DNA of 64,000 bases from Pycnococcus provasolii (taxonomy: Eukaryota; Chlorophyta; Pseudoscourfieldiophyceae; Pseudoscourfieldiales), in contig CP150588.1 in NCBI GenBank assembly GCA_049487715.1, forward strand, positions 186,001 to 250,000, written 5' to 3'. The position numbers were made by a program, and so were the translations under genes. The notes under the pieces were generated by a model. The model searched no databases, was not told where the DNA came from, and worked only from the letters and a program-made list of their open reading frames with translations. Of the stretch, positions 29,351-38,600 are shown piece after piece (the first letter of the stretch is position 1; the number at the start of each line of letters is the position of its first letter).

Positions 29351-29947
29351 ATGGGCATAAGTCAGAGCACGTTGAATTTGACGCAGAGCGAGGTGGATGA
29401 GGTGCACAAGTACTGCGACTCCATCTTGACAGCGGGTGAGATTGAGAGTCTGTATAGGCGTTTTCGGTCCCTCGATAAGTCGCACAAAGGTTTCCTCGGT
29501 GCGGAGGAACTCGTTCGTATTCCTGAAGTTGCGCTGAACCCGCTGTCGCACAGACTTTGTGTGATTTTAGATGGGAGCAACTTCAAGGAGTTCTGTGACC
29601 TCGTGGCGTCTTTCTCACCCGCGGCGTCGCCTCAAAGGAGGTACATGTTCCTACTGCAGTTCCTCGATATTGACGGGGATGGCGTCATTGGTGTTTCTGA
29701 CATCATCCACGTTCTGCGTCAAATGGCGGGCACGTACCTCGACGAAAACTTGCTTGAAGATGTCGCGAACGCCATGCTTGTCGAAGCTGCGTCACTTTCT
29801 TCAGGAGGGAAACAAACATCCTCAGGGAACGCAGCAAAAGAGCTTCCTGGCGGTGTTCCCTTGGCGGGGATTTCTCTCGACATCCTGGAAAAGGCGGTCA
29901 GCAGTGCCGTCCACGACCTGTGGGTTGAAATACCTAGAGCGTGGTGA
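29351..29947 (+). CDS. EF-hand protein, calcineurin-B-like
   Basis: A 198-residue protein starting MGISQS, which fits the N-myristoylation consensus (Gly2, Ser6). The frame and length resemble calcineurin B/CHP/CIB proteins: a first EF-like unit at about 32-50 (FRSLDKSHKGFLGAEEL), and one canonical Ca-binding loop DIDGDGVIGVSD near residue 105. The other two hands are degenerate, with a long insertion (about 135-165). It probably acts as a membrane-linked Ca sensor for a phosphatase, kinase or transporter. The subfamily is not certain. Confidence 0.75.
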   Translation: MGISQSTLNLTQSEVDEVHKYCDSILTAGEIESLYRRFRSLDKSHKGFLGAEELVRIPEVALNPLSHRLCVILDGSNFKEFCDLVASFSPAASPQRRYMFLLQFLDIDGDGVIGVSDIIHVLRQMAGTYLDENLLEDVANAMLVEAASLSSGGKQTSSGNAAKELPGGVPLAGISLDILEKAVSSAVHDLWVEIPRAW

Positions 29948-30060
29948 AGTTGCTTTTCAAGACACACACAAACACAAACACTTGTTGAGGTTGTTGTAAC
30001 AAAAATACACTTACAGTACAAATAACAAATGGGAAGAAAGGACGAGGAACGCGCTCTCGC

Positions 30061-30770
30061 TCAGTCCAAGATGAGGCGTCCGTGATACGCGTCTTTCGAG
30101 CTGAGCGGGTTGTCGTCCTTGATCCACAGCTGAACGGGACGAGGCAACTTGTAGTCACCACGGTTGTTGCTGTCAAGCTGCCGTTGCGTCGTTGGCGTTT
30201 TGGTTCGTGTGTGTTTGTCGCGCGAGGAAAGGTGAGTAAAGGCGAGACTAAGTCAACACTCGTTGCAAAGATAGCAGAGCAAAGACGAACCTCGTATCTG
30301 AGCATATCGATGAAGTAGTACGCGCGACTCAACGTCTTGAACGGCTTGTTGCGGGTACCTTCTCGGTTCACGCCGTACGTGTCGACGCCAAGTTTGCGGT
30401 CGACGTAAATCTCGTGACTTGGGTTTTGCATGCGTATGATGGTCGCTCGCGCCGCCTCAAACTTCTCCGTCACGCACTCCTCCGTGCAGCACTCCTCTTG
30501 CAGCTCGTACACGAAGTTCGTCTCCGTCGGGTACGACTTGTCCGTCGTTTCCACAATAGGCGTGTCGTTCGGGTTGCACGTCCACCCGAGCGGGCCGACT
30601 GTGCACGTCTTCCCCGCCGCACCTTCCGCCTCCGCGTCGTACTCGACTGTCGTGATGTGCTCGACGTTCGTGATGGTCGACGCGTCGCCGGCGAGAACTT
30701 GACTTCTGAGGTTTCCCAACGGCGTTGAGAGAAGCAGGATAAACGCACAGCACACGTACACGTACGCCAT
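30061..30770 (-). CDS. Secreted Cys-rich protein with one intron
   Basis: Two exons: 30291-30770 (160 codons from ATG 30768-30770) and 30061-30177, separated by a 113-bp intron (30178-30290) starting GTTCGT and ending CGGCAG in phase 0. The spliced product is 198 residues. A signal peptide is clear (YVYVCCAFILLLSTPLG). Cys-rich segments follow (KTCTVGPLGWTCN, QEECCTEECV). Then comes VDTYGVNREGTRNKPFKTLS, which resembles the opening of right-handed beta-helix (DUF1565-like) proteins. Exon 2 ends KLPRPVQLWIKDDNP to RLILD. Reading through the intron gives an implausible low-quality frame. Function unknown; extracellular or vacuolar location inferred. Confidence 0.75.
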
Positions 30771-31046
30771 CTCACGCACGCATGCAGGCGAGCTCACAAG
30801 CAAAAATAAAAAATGTGAACAGGAAAAAAAGTGTTTTGGATTTGAGAGGGGGGGTGTTTACCGGTCCATGTATAGGACTTTGTATGTGATCACGCACTGG
30901 GCAAGTGGGCAGCACACTTGCACTAGCACGCAAAGCACGCTTAGGATATGATAGAAAGAGGCTCACGAGAAGTGAGTGCAGCAGTTTTTTTTATAAAAAG
31001 CAACGCAAAGAAATGCGGCATTTGTTACACGCACGTTCTTATTTTT

Positions 31047-31098
31047 GTCACGGCCACGGTAGCTTGAACACTGCAGAATTGTGTGCTCCGTGTCGTCA
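31047..31098 (-). promoter_or_regulatory. Candidate SECIS-like hairpin, weak
   Basis: It starts 154 bases after the peroxiredoxin stop. Read on the minus strand: TGAC, then GACACGGAGC, a loop containing ACACAA, then GCTACCGTGG and a second TGAC. CACGG pairs with CCGTG and AGC with GCT (one bulged A), between TGA motifs placed as in a SECIS quartet, with AA in the apical loop. The helix below the quartet is poor, so this is only a candidate. Confidence 0.3.
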
Positions 31099-31251
31099 GC
31101 CACGAATCGCGATGAGTCCACGCAACTCTCGAGTCGCGCGGAAATCCGTAGAAGGAACTTTCTCACCGGCGGGCGTCATGTTCGCCGTGTTTCAGAAGAA
31201 GGGCTTGCTCTGCCACGCGTTGCTTTATCTCACCGCTGCCTGTGCACTCGT

Positions 31252-32412
31252 TTAGAGCGCGGCAATCTCCTTGAGCATGTTTTCGATGCAGCTCGTCTCA
31301 GGCTTGTCGTCGCCCGCCGGGTCATCCTCCGCCTCACTGACGTTGATCACCTTGATGACGCCGTCGTCGAGGTACATGGCGAAGCGCTTGCACCGCGTGT
31401 TTCCGAGAAGTCCCATGGGTCCTGGGTGAGCGAGCTCGAGTCCGAGCGCCTTGGTGGTTTCCATGCGCGTGTCCGCCATGAACGTCACTTTGGTGTCCTC
31501 AATCATCATCTCCTTTCCCCACGCGGTCATGACGGCGCCGTCGTTCACGCAGAAGACGAGCACCTCGTCGATCCCAGCCTTGTCAAGCTTCTGCTCTCCC
31601 TTGACATAGCCTGGGACCTGGCACGTGCTGCATGTGTAGTGTAGGTGGTTGTGATTCAGTCATGTGAGTGTTCTATTTTGGTTTTCACGAAGACTGAGGA
31701 CAGATGAGAAAGGTGACGTACGATCAGGTTGGCGTGAAGGCGCCGGGAAGACCAACGAGGATCACCTTGCGTCCCTGTTGTGAAAGAATGTTTGTGTTTG
31801 TTGTTTTGGTTTTTGTTTTTGTTTTGTGATGCGTGGGACACATGTGGTCACGTCAGTACGTGCTGCTGTTGAAGATAATATCTCCGTGAGATGAGACAAG
31901 CAACACAAAACACACAACAAAACTGCACCACAACACACACAAAAGCCACAACGACAAAATAAAACCCTTCACCGAAACAAGAATCAAGAGACAAGAGGAA
32001 GGACATCACATCATGCCCAGCATCCCGAACCACAAAAACCGGCAAACTCCCAGTCACGTGTGTTCCCAGACGTCCACCGACAGAGCCGCTACCACCGCCG
32101 CCGCCAGTACATTTCCCCTACACCACCGAAAAATACACCACCACCACCACCACCACCACCAGAACCACCACCACCAGAACCACCACCACCAACAACACCA
32201 ACAGGGTTCACATCACCACCAAACAAAAACAAAAAAACAAAAAATGACAAACCACGTTACCTTAACATATTCAAGCACATTTTTAGTAGCATCGGGTTGA
32301 GGCCCTTGAAGGAGTCGTCCAAAGCGCAGGATGAGGGGAGCGTATCGCCGACGGAGACAGCGGGAGCCTTGCCGACGGTGGACATCGGGAACTTACTGGA
32401 CGAGTTGCCCAT
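31252..32412 (-). CDS. Type-II peroxiredoxin, probable selenoprotein (TGA at peroxidatic site)
   Basis: Three exons: 32261-32412, 31722-31774 and 31252-31627. Introns are 486 bp (GTAACG...ACAG) and 94 bp (GTACGT...GCAG). Exon 2 encodes GRKVILVGLPGAFTPT, then TGA (31724-31726), then TC. Joined to exon 3 (C ACG TGC CAG) this reads T-U-S-T-C-Q-V-P-G-Y, aligning with TCSxxHVPG of PrxII/Prx5. So TGA sits exactly at the peroxidatic Cys and is read as Sec. Exon 3 continues normally (VLVFCVNDGAVMTAWGK ... NTRCKRFAMYLDDGVI), with a second Cys in VLVFCVND. Exon 1 (SVGDTLPSS ... DATKNVLEYVK) needs one extra base in the CCC at 32294-32296. The enzyme reduces H2O2 and alkyl peroxides. About 193 residues. 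Confidence 0.75.
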
Positions 32413-32722
32413 AATGGGAGCGCCAGGCCGAAAGGGGGCGGCGACAACCCGGGTAACCGGCTCGGTGCGGCCGGACGGTGGGGTCCCACCGTTCCCTTGC
32501 GTGGCAACCCCCCTACCCGTAGCAAGCTAGGGTTTCGAAAACAAAGATATTTATCATCCCCCCCCGGGCCCCGGCAAAACCAGAGACGGGTGCCGCGAGG
32601 ATCCACCACTGATGTGGTTTGTGTGACGTCATGGGCTTGGTGGTTGGCGGCACGTGGGTTGCATCCCCCCTAAAGAACTCCACAACTCTTAGTAAGCACG
32701 AACGTCAAAAACGAGTGACGAC

Positions 32723-33048
32723 GTGAAAATAAACCAAAAGTGTAGAATGAAGTTACAGTGGGGAAGAAAAGGGAGGGCTCGGAGTCTCAACGAGACCTAC
32801 AAGTCGAGGCTTCTTTCCGAGACCTTAGTCGGGAAAATAGGTCCAGCCCTTTTTCCTTCACATAACGAAGTCCAGTTGTCCCGACGTGAAAATAAACCAA
32901 AAGTGTAGAATGAAGTTACAGTGGGGAAGAAAAGGGAGGGCTCGGAGTCTCAACGAGACCTACAAGTCGAGGCTTCTTTCCGAGACCTTAGTCGGGAAAA
33001 TAGGTCCAGCCCTTTTTCCTTCACATGACGAAGTCCAGTTGTCCTGGC
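32723..33048. repeat. 163-bp tandem duplication
   Basis: Two nearly identical 163-bp units beginning GTGAAAATAAACCAAAAGTG (32723 and 32886), differing at single bases (CATAACG/CATGACG). Each contains short inverted words (GGAGTCTCAACGAGACC). No coding content is recognised. Confidence 0.85.
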
Positions 33049-33184
33049 AACGAAGTCATGCCAGCTGTCCTGTAGTAGGTAGAAGACCTTAAGGTGATAG
33101 AGTGAAAGGTAAAGTTGTTATTTAGACGATTATTATTTGAAATGTTATTTGTTTGTTTGCGACAATGCCCGTCTACTTCTTGGA

Positions 33185-33345
33185 CCGCGGCCTCCGGAGG
33201 CCTCAGGAGGGGTCTAAGGCCTCCGGAGGCCTCCGGAGGGGTCTGAGGGTCCGGAGGCCTCAGCCCTCCGGAGGCCTCCGGAGGCCTCCGGAGGGGTCCG
33301 AGGGGTTTGAGGGGTTTGAGGGGTTTGAGGGGTTTGAGGTGTATA
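33185..33345. repeat. Palindromic CCGGAGGCCT array and GAGGGGTTT repeats
   Basis: From 33185 to 33297 the sequence is a dense array of GGCCTCCGGAGGCCTC, whose core is self-complementary, so any copy can pair with any other. It is followed by five GAGGGGTTT units (33299-33340). Confidence 0.85.
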
Positions 33346-33365
33346 AATAAAGGGCTTGCTTTTTT

Positions 33366-33770
33366 TTACAAGTATTTACAAAGTGGCGGTTCTGGTCGGG
33401 ATTCGGAGTTGGATTCGGGGTTTGGTTCGGGTGATTGCCCCACTTTCCATAGGCCCTCAGAGAGGTGCCGGTTGACCTCTTCCATCAGCTCCGCACATGT
33501 TGGGTTGCGTAGCGAGAACTCCATTGCGGCAGCGATGGCAGCGATGCGTTCATTAGGAGCAGAGTAGACTTCGGTCACAGCGCTCGCCGGGCGTCGCTCG
33601 CGAGACTCGTGGCCCGGTGAGCGGAAGCGTACCGTCGGCCGTCGCCCGTTGGTTGCGGGTGCCGTGATGACCCCCGCACCCGCCTCGGACAATTGGTCGT
33701 CATCATCTCGGTTCTCCTCCTCCTCTTCATTCTCCACCCATTCAATGGCACTCGGGATGATCTCTCACTC
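33366..33770 (-). CDS. Unrecognised small acidic ORF
   Basis: A frame of about 123-130 codons without a clear ATG (first in-frame start is a GTG). It contains an acidic run (ENEEEEENRDDDDQ), a middle part RRPTVRFRSPGHESRERR, and a plausible helix IAAIAAAMEFSLRNPTCAEL. It may be an exon or a relic of a mobile element in this repeat-rich stretch. No family is recognised. Confidence 0.25.
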
Positions 33771-34338
33771 ACTATGTCCGACCGGACCGGGATCCCCGCC
33801 CGGAGGCGTCTGCCCTCGAAACCTCTAAAATTTGACCGGTTCGTTTTGGATAACGAAAAAACAAATTTTCTGCAATCCCTCCCCGGCAGCCCGGGGGGGA
33901 TAAAAAATGCCCCTCAGACTGAAATCCATCTCCCCACTTCCCCAGTCCTCCGTGGCATCACGCCTGCCCTCTTCCCTACCCGGCCTAAAAAATCTCGATC
34001 ATAATAAGAATAAGATCGATAAGTAACGGTTCCTCGGCGCCGATTCCTCCTGAAATTCCGCCATTGCCGTCGCCGCTGCCAATTCGTCGTCGCTGCCAAT
34101 TCCGCCATCGCCGTCGTCTCCATCATCTCGGGAGGAAGCTGGTGCTCGGCAGTCTAAAATTCTTCTTGATCAGAAGCTGAAGAGAGTTCAAGAAAACCAA
34201 TCCGAGGCATCCGCGCGCGTTTCTCTCGTGGCTGTTGATACCCTTTTAGTCTCGCTGCTTCATTCTTTGATTTTCTGGCGCGATCCACCACCTCCGTCGT
34301 CGTCGTCGTCATCATCATCGAAGACGAACGCCGTCATC
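33771..34338. other. Intergenic upstream of 34339 gene
   Basis: No gene is seen. The sequence includes a GCCGTCGCCGCTGCCAATTC type trinucleotide-rich stretch (34060-34110) and the probable 5' leader of the following gene. Confidence 0.4.
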
Positions 34339-35802
34339 ATGGCTGCTGCAGAGAAGAAATCATCATCAGCATCCTCCTCCTCGTCGCCTCCGGCGTACCT
34401 GATGCGTCTGAGCACGCGCGCGACGACTGGCGCGGAAACCATCTCGTCGCCATCCACGACGGGTAGTTGGAGCCTTTTTGGAATTGGTCTCCCCACCAAG
34501 AAGCTGACGCCGCTTCCGGCGTGCAAATTCACGGGCAACTCCATTCGTGGAAATGCAGGATTCGAGTGGGATCTGCCAAATCGCGAACAGCAGAAACTTT
34601 TCGTGCGCACGTCACCCGCCGGACTCGCGTCGGTGGTCTCGGCGGGCGTGAACATGGTACGCAACTTCGCCACGGGATCATCAAAGGAGGTGAAAATTGA
34701 CGGCGTGGATGTCGACCTCGAGCAGCCGCTGTTCGCCACACCACCGCTTCTGCCGAAGAGAGGACCGCCGTCGGGTGAACGCGCGAAGCTGCGACTACAT
34801 GGAGACTTCAAACGTGGGAGGTTCTACCCAAGCATGACAGTCAGCCGACGCAATGCCGCCATTCGGAAGGCGAACAAGTCAATGCCCGAAATCGACTGGT
34901 CGTACACGTACCGCGTTCCTGCCAATTCGAGCGCGAACGCACACGAGCTCACGCTGGAGGTACATTCGCCGCGATCTGGATGGGATGTGCCCGACATCAG
35001 TGGAATCATCAATACGTGGCTTCCATCGAAAGAAAAGGACGGCAATGACGACGATTGCGGCAAGAAGAAGAAGGGGAAGAAGATGCACGCGCGGCTGGGA
35101 TGTCGGCACACGATCGTCAGCGACGTCGTGGTTGGCAATGTTGTCAGCAGCGCCCCACCGTCGTCATCATCGACTCCTCCTGCTGCTGCTGCTGCCGCCG
35201 CCGCGGATACCACCCCAAGCCAACGACGCTACGAACTTCCAATCGTGCGCAGTGTACCGCTGCTCAGGCAAGCAAGCCTGCTCGAAACAAGTGCGAAGCT
35301 TCATGTCTCGCCATTTACCGTCGATGCCGCGCTCGCGTTCCCATCCAACGCTACGGCGCCATCGACGCTGCGCCTGGGCGCCGAAATGGCACTCTCCTCG
35401 TACCCTGACGACGACCTGCCCTTCCCCACGTTTGGAACGGGCAAATTTGTGCGCCGTGCCTTCAAGCGACCGCCCACGCTGCGCCTCAGCTACGACGTCG
35501 CGAAGGATACGTACGGCGTGATGATACGTGCACCGCTCGACAAGCCTGCTAAATATCCGCAGAATCGCCGCGAGAGTGCTGAAAAGGACTGTCTCGGGAC
35601 TGTGCGCGACGAGCGCGAACTGAAACGAGAGGGGGTACGCGAGTGGCTCGTTCCGGTGACCGTTCCCTTCCCCAAATCTGGCAAGGGCAAGGCTGATCTC
35701 ACGCTCAATATGTCGAGCGCGCCGAAGCGAGGTGGCGTGGAGGGTGAGCGAAAGGCGACGCTCACGGTTGCGTTGGATGTCAGCGATGTTGCGACGTGGT
35801 AG
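34339..35802 (+). CDS. Conserved-looking protein of unknown function
   Basis: From ATG 34339 the product is 487 residues; the open frame begins earlier but only with GTG. The N-terminus is Ser-rich and basic (possible organelle targeting). The body has many short alternating strands (KLRLHGDFKRGRFYPSMTVS, DWSYTYRVP, ELTLEVHSPRSGWDVP, PPTLRLSYDVAKDTYGV, KADLTLNMSS). This pattern is reminiscent of a beta-barrel such as a plastid outer-envelope porin, but no family motif is recognised. An inserted poly-Ala/Ser linker lies near residues 280-300. Coding call firm, function unknown. Confidence 0.7.
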   Translation: MAAAEKKSSSASSSSSPPAYLMRLSTRATTGAETISSPSTTGSWSLFGIGLPTKKLTPLPACKFTGNSIRGNAGFEWDLPNREQQKLFVRTSPAGLASVVSAGVNMVRNFATGSSKEVKIDGVDVDLEQPLFATPPLLPKRGPPSGERAKLRLHGDFKRGRFYPSMTVSRRNAAIRKANKSMPEIDWSYTYRVPANSSANAHELTLEVHSPRSGWDVPDISGIINTWLPSKEKDGNDDDCGKKKKGKKMHARLGCRHTIVSDVVVGNVVSSAPPSSSSTPPAAAAAAAADTTPSQRRYELPIVRSVPLLRQASLLETSAKLHVSPFTVDAALAFPSNATAPSTLRLGAEMALSSYPDDDLPFPTFGTGKFVRRAFKRPPTLRLSYDVAKDTYGVMIRAPLDKPAKYPQNRRESAEKDCLGTVRDERELKREGVREWLVPVTVPFPKSGKGKADLTLNMSSAPKRGGVEGERKATLTVALDVSDVATW

Positions 35803-36072
35803 GTAGGGAGAAGTGACTAGTGTTGGATGATGACGGCGATGATCATGTATGTGTTGCATTGCGCGCGCGACGCGCACCCGCTGTTGTGTTTTTGTTTTGT
35901 TTTGTTTTGTTTTTGTCTCAAGAAGACGGACAATGGTTTGTTCGAAAGCTGTTGTAACTGAACGACGACGACGACTCGTTCATTGAAAAGAAGAAAATAC
36001 AAGAATATTTTTACACATAATGCATTTTTACAAAGTAAGTCTTTACAAGGCACGGTTCGTTTAATTTCGATT

Positions 36073-38091
36073 TCAAACCTCGTCGTGCTCTTCGTTGCCG
36101 TGAAGCCACGCCGTCGCATCGAAGCCGTCGCCTTCGTCGTCAGCACTCGCATCGTTGCCATGATGCACAGGAGCATCCGCGTTGTGCGAATGAATCCATG
36201 CGGCGGTTCCCGGAGATGCCGATCTCGCACCATTACCACCACCGGCGCTTAGTCCCGCGCGACCAAGAAGAGCCTCAAGCGTTTCCGCCGCCCTCTGATG
36301 CTTCGCGGCAACGAAGTCACGCACGTGATCGGGTGTATGGCTCTCTTGGCCGGAAGAGTATGCGTCGCCCAGAAGGTCGCCCCATGCATCTTCGACGCGC
36401 GATCGCGAGTGATGCGTGGCCGGCTCCACGACACCCGTGCCATGTGCGCGGTCGGCGCCAAACGGCCGTGCACCAGCCGCTACTCCAGGAAACACCCTCG
36501 ACGAGTGAGAATACGACGACGACGACGACGACGACGGATTGGATGCCGAAGAGATGCCACTCTTTGTAGCGTCTGCGCCGTCGAGCGCCGCTGCCGCTTG
36601 ACGGAGAAGCGAGACATGTAACTTGCGTGCATCCACCGCGGCGACAATCGCACCGCGCGCGCCGTCAGGAACGCGCAGGTGTGAAGAAATGTCCGCGTAC
36701 GTGCGCAGATCGCGCGTTGCCATCGCTTTCACCGTTCCAGGCGCGGCATTCTCAACGCCGTAATACACGACGTACGTGCCATTGACACGGCACATGCTCA
36801 CGGCATCTGGCAACTCATCAGGCGGATTGAGCGGTGCACTCGGTTTGCCGAATGGCCCGTCGGCACTTCGTCCGATGGCGACGCGAATCCACTTCCTCTC
36901 GCTTGCCGTCTCAGGCGACAGCTCCTGCGTTGCCGAGGGCATAGGTGCCGATGTTGGCGCACCACCTCCCGTGACACCTCCCCTATCTTCGTCGTCGCCG
37001 GTGTGGTGCGAGTCGCGAAGCACGAGCGCGTGCAGGAGCTGATTGCGCGGACACTGCGGCGCGTTGCGATCGGCGCAAGCTTGCAGCTCAACCAGCGCTG
37101 CGTAGTCGAGGTCCTCCGCGCCGAGCTCGTCGTCGTCCAGCGACGCGTGCCGCTCTCCTCTCGTTCCAGCCTCCGTCGGCTTCACGTCGACGTTCCAAGC
37201 GCGCTGATTCTCGCGGCTTTCTTCGGCGTCGCGACCGCCTTCGTAGAGCACACCAACAGGTCCAAAATCCTGGAAGTCGTTGGTGGTTACGCGCATGATT
37301 CGCCTCCTCGCGCGCTTGCGTCCGTACGACTTGGTCGTGGTGTCCTGCGCGTTTGCGCGGCTAGCCCAGATGACCCACACGCGGTCGGTGACGGCGTCGT
37401 AGTGCACGCTAGGCCTCCAGTTGCTTTTCTGCGTGTCGTCGTCCGCGCCTTGCACAGGCGCGGTGGCGGCTCGGCGCGGCTTGGCTGGCTGAGCCCGTCT
37501 TTCTCCTGGGACGCGCAGAAGCTTGGGTGCCGACCACGTGACCAGGTCGAGGCTGGTGGCATATCCCATGGTGTCGTCCCAGCCTGCTCTCCAGACGAGG
37601 TGAAATCTCCCGTCTTTCGGGTTCTGCGCGATGGACGGGTCGCGTGCGACGCGCGGCGATCCGACGGTTGGCATGAGCACGGGACTTCTCGCTTCGTTCG
37701 GCCCGACGGCGTGGAAGTGCATGCCGTCCGTGCTGACTGCGGCGTGTATTCCCGTCGCGCCTGTGTCGACGTAGTACAGGAGCAGGTACAGCTGTTTGGC
37801 CGCCTGTTGTTGAGTTTCTGGCGACGAGGTGGCAGCTTGATTCTGCTGATCCAGCTGCGGTGCTGACGACGAAGCGGCAAACATCGCCTCGTACGCCGCT
37901 CTCTGCGACCCTTCTGTTTTTGCTGCTTGCGGTCCAAATTTACGAGCTTGAACACATTTCGGAGCGGCTGTTAGTGCAGCTATGACCAAAAGACCGACGA
38001 ACGAGGCAGAGAGCCAACTTCGCGTGCGAGGACCAACGCACAGGCCGAGAGCGTGAGACCTCCCAGGACCACGAGACGAGCGTGACTGCAT
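36073..38091 (-). CDS. GH43-like beta-propeller protein, secreted or type-II membrane
   Basis: A 672-residue protein from ATG 38091. A basic N-terminus precedes one hydrophobic segment (WLSASFVGLLVIAALTAAP), a signal anchor or signal peptide. The middle part matches the five-bladed propeller of GH43/GH32-type hydrolases: LYLLLYYVDTGATGIHAAVS, GSPRVARDPSIAQNPKDGRF, HLVWRAGWDDTMGYATS, NWRPSVHYDAVTDRVWVIW and MCRVNGTYVVYYG. The Asp of ARDPS is a candidate catalytic residue. Blades are separated by low-complexity insertions; the C-terminal about 150 residues are Ser/His rich and unstructured. A role in polysaccharide turnover is inferred; activity is not certain. Confidence 0.7.
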   Translation of the reverse strand: MQSRSSRGPGRSHALGLCVGPRTRSWLSASFVGLLVIAALTAAPKCVQARKFGPQAAKTEGSQRAAYEAMFAASSSAPQLDQQNQAATSSPETQQQAAKQLYLLLYYVDTGATGIHAAVSTDGMHFHAVGPNEARSPVLMPTVGSPRVARDPSIAQNPKDGRFHLVWRAGWDDTMGYATSLDLVTWSAPKLLRVPGERRAQPAKPRRAATAPVQGADDDTQKSNWRPSVHYDAVTDRVWVIWASRANAQDTTTKSYGRKRARRRIMRVTTNDFQDFGPVGVLYEGGRDAEESRENQRAWNVDVKPTEAGTRGERHASLDDDELGAEDLDYAALVELQACADRNAPQCPRNQLLHALVLRDSHHTGDDEDRGGVTGGGAPTSAPMPSATQELSPETASERKWIRVAIGRSADGPFGKPSAPLNPPDELPDAVSMCRVNGTYVVYYGVENAAPGTVKAMATRDLRTYADISSHLRVPDGARGAIVAAVDARKLHVSLLRQAAAALDGADATKSGISSASNPSSSSSSSYSHSSRVFPGVAAGARPFGADRAHGTGVVEPATHHSRSRVEDAWGDLLGDAYSSGQESHTPDHVRDFVAAKHQRAAETLEALLGRAGLSAGGGNGARSASPGTAAWIHSHNADAPVHHGNDASADDEGDGFDATAWLHGNEEHDEV

Positions 38092-38600
38092 CCTCCTATA
38101 AAGGTAGGTAGGACGACACTCCACCACCACCACCTCTGTACGTGTACGTGCACGTGTGCGTGTGAAGAGCCAAGAGCACCACCACATATCAGTGCTGAGG
38201 ATACACCTCGTGGCCGCCACTTTCAGCTTTCACACGAAGAAACACACGTTCACCTATCGTAAGGAAAAAGTGACAATGATCCTGTGACTTTTGGAAGTTG
38301 GATTTTCAATTCGCCGATCTCAGACGGCGCCTTGGCAAAGTCGGCCGCGGGAGCTCTGCGGCCGGCGTTGAGCTCGAAGCTCAGGCTGGCAGCTCTGCCC
38401 AGGAGGGGAAGTGGGCGCATGCCTTCATCACCATCACATCGTGGGACACCACACTTGAACGCAATTATTTAAGGTTCATGTGTACGGCTGGCAGCTCTTG
38501 AAGGCAGCTCTGGTTTTGTTCTGGTGCGCATGCCTTGCCGGTCTGTGCAAGTAAGCATTGCTCGCAAACATGGGGTGTGCGGCGTCGACTGTCAGAGCAG
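38092..38600. other. Divergent promoter region, GH43-like and NLR genes
   Basis: About 510 bp between two divergent starts. It has repeated GGCAGCTCT words (near 38387, 38489 and 38503) and a GCAAGTAAGC that could be a splice donor near 38548. No gene is seen. Confidence 0.4.

Noticed and set aside
30178-30290. Read-through of the secreted-protein ORF past 30291
   Set aside because: The extension is poor protein sequence, and splicing a GT..AG intron yields a sensible C-terminus.
31628-31726. Cys-encoding splice for the peroxiredoxin (ACC TG joined to C AGC ACG)
   Set aside because: It would need intron ends ATCG...CATG, neither GT nor AG, while a consensus GTACGT...GCAG pair exists that places TGA at the catalytic codon.
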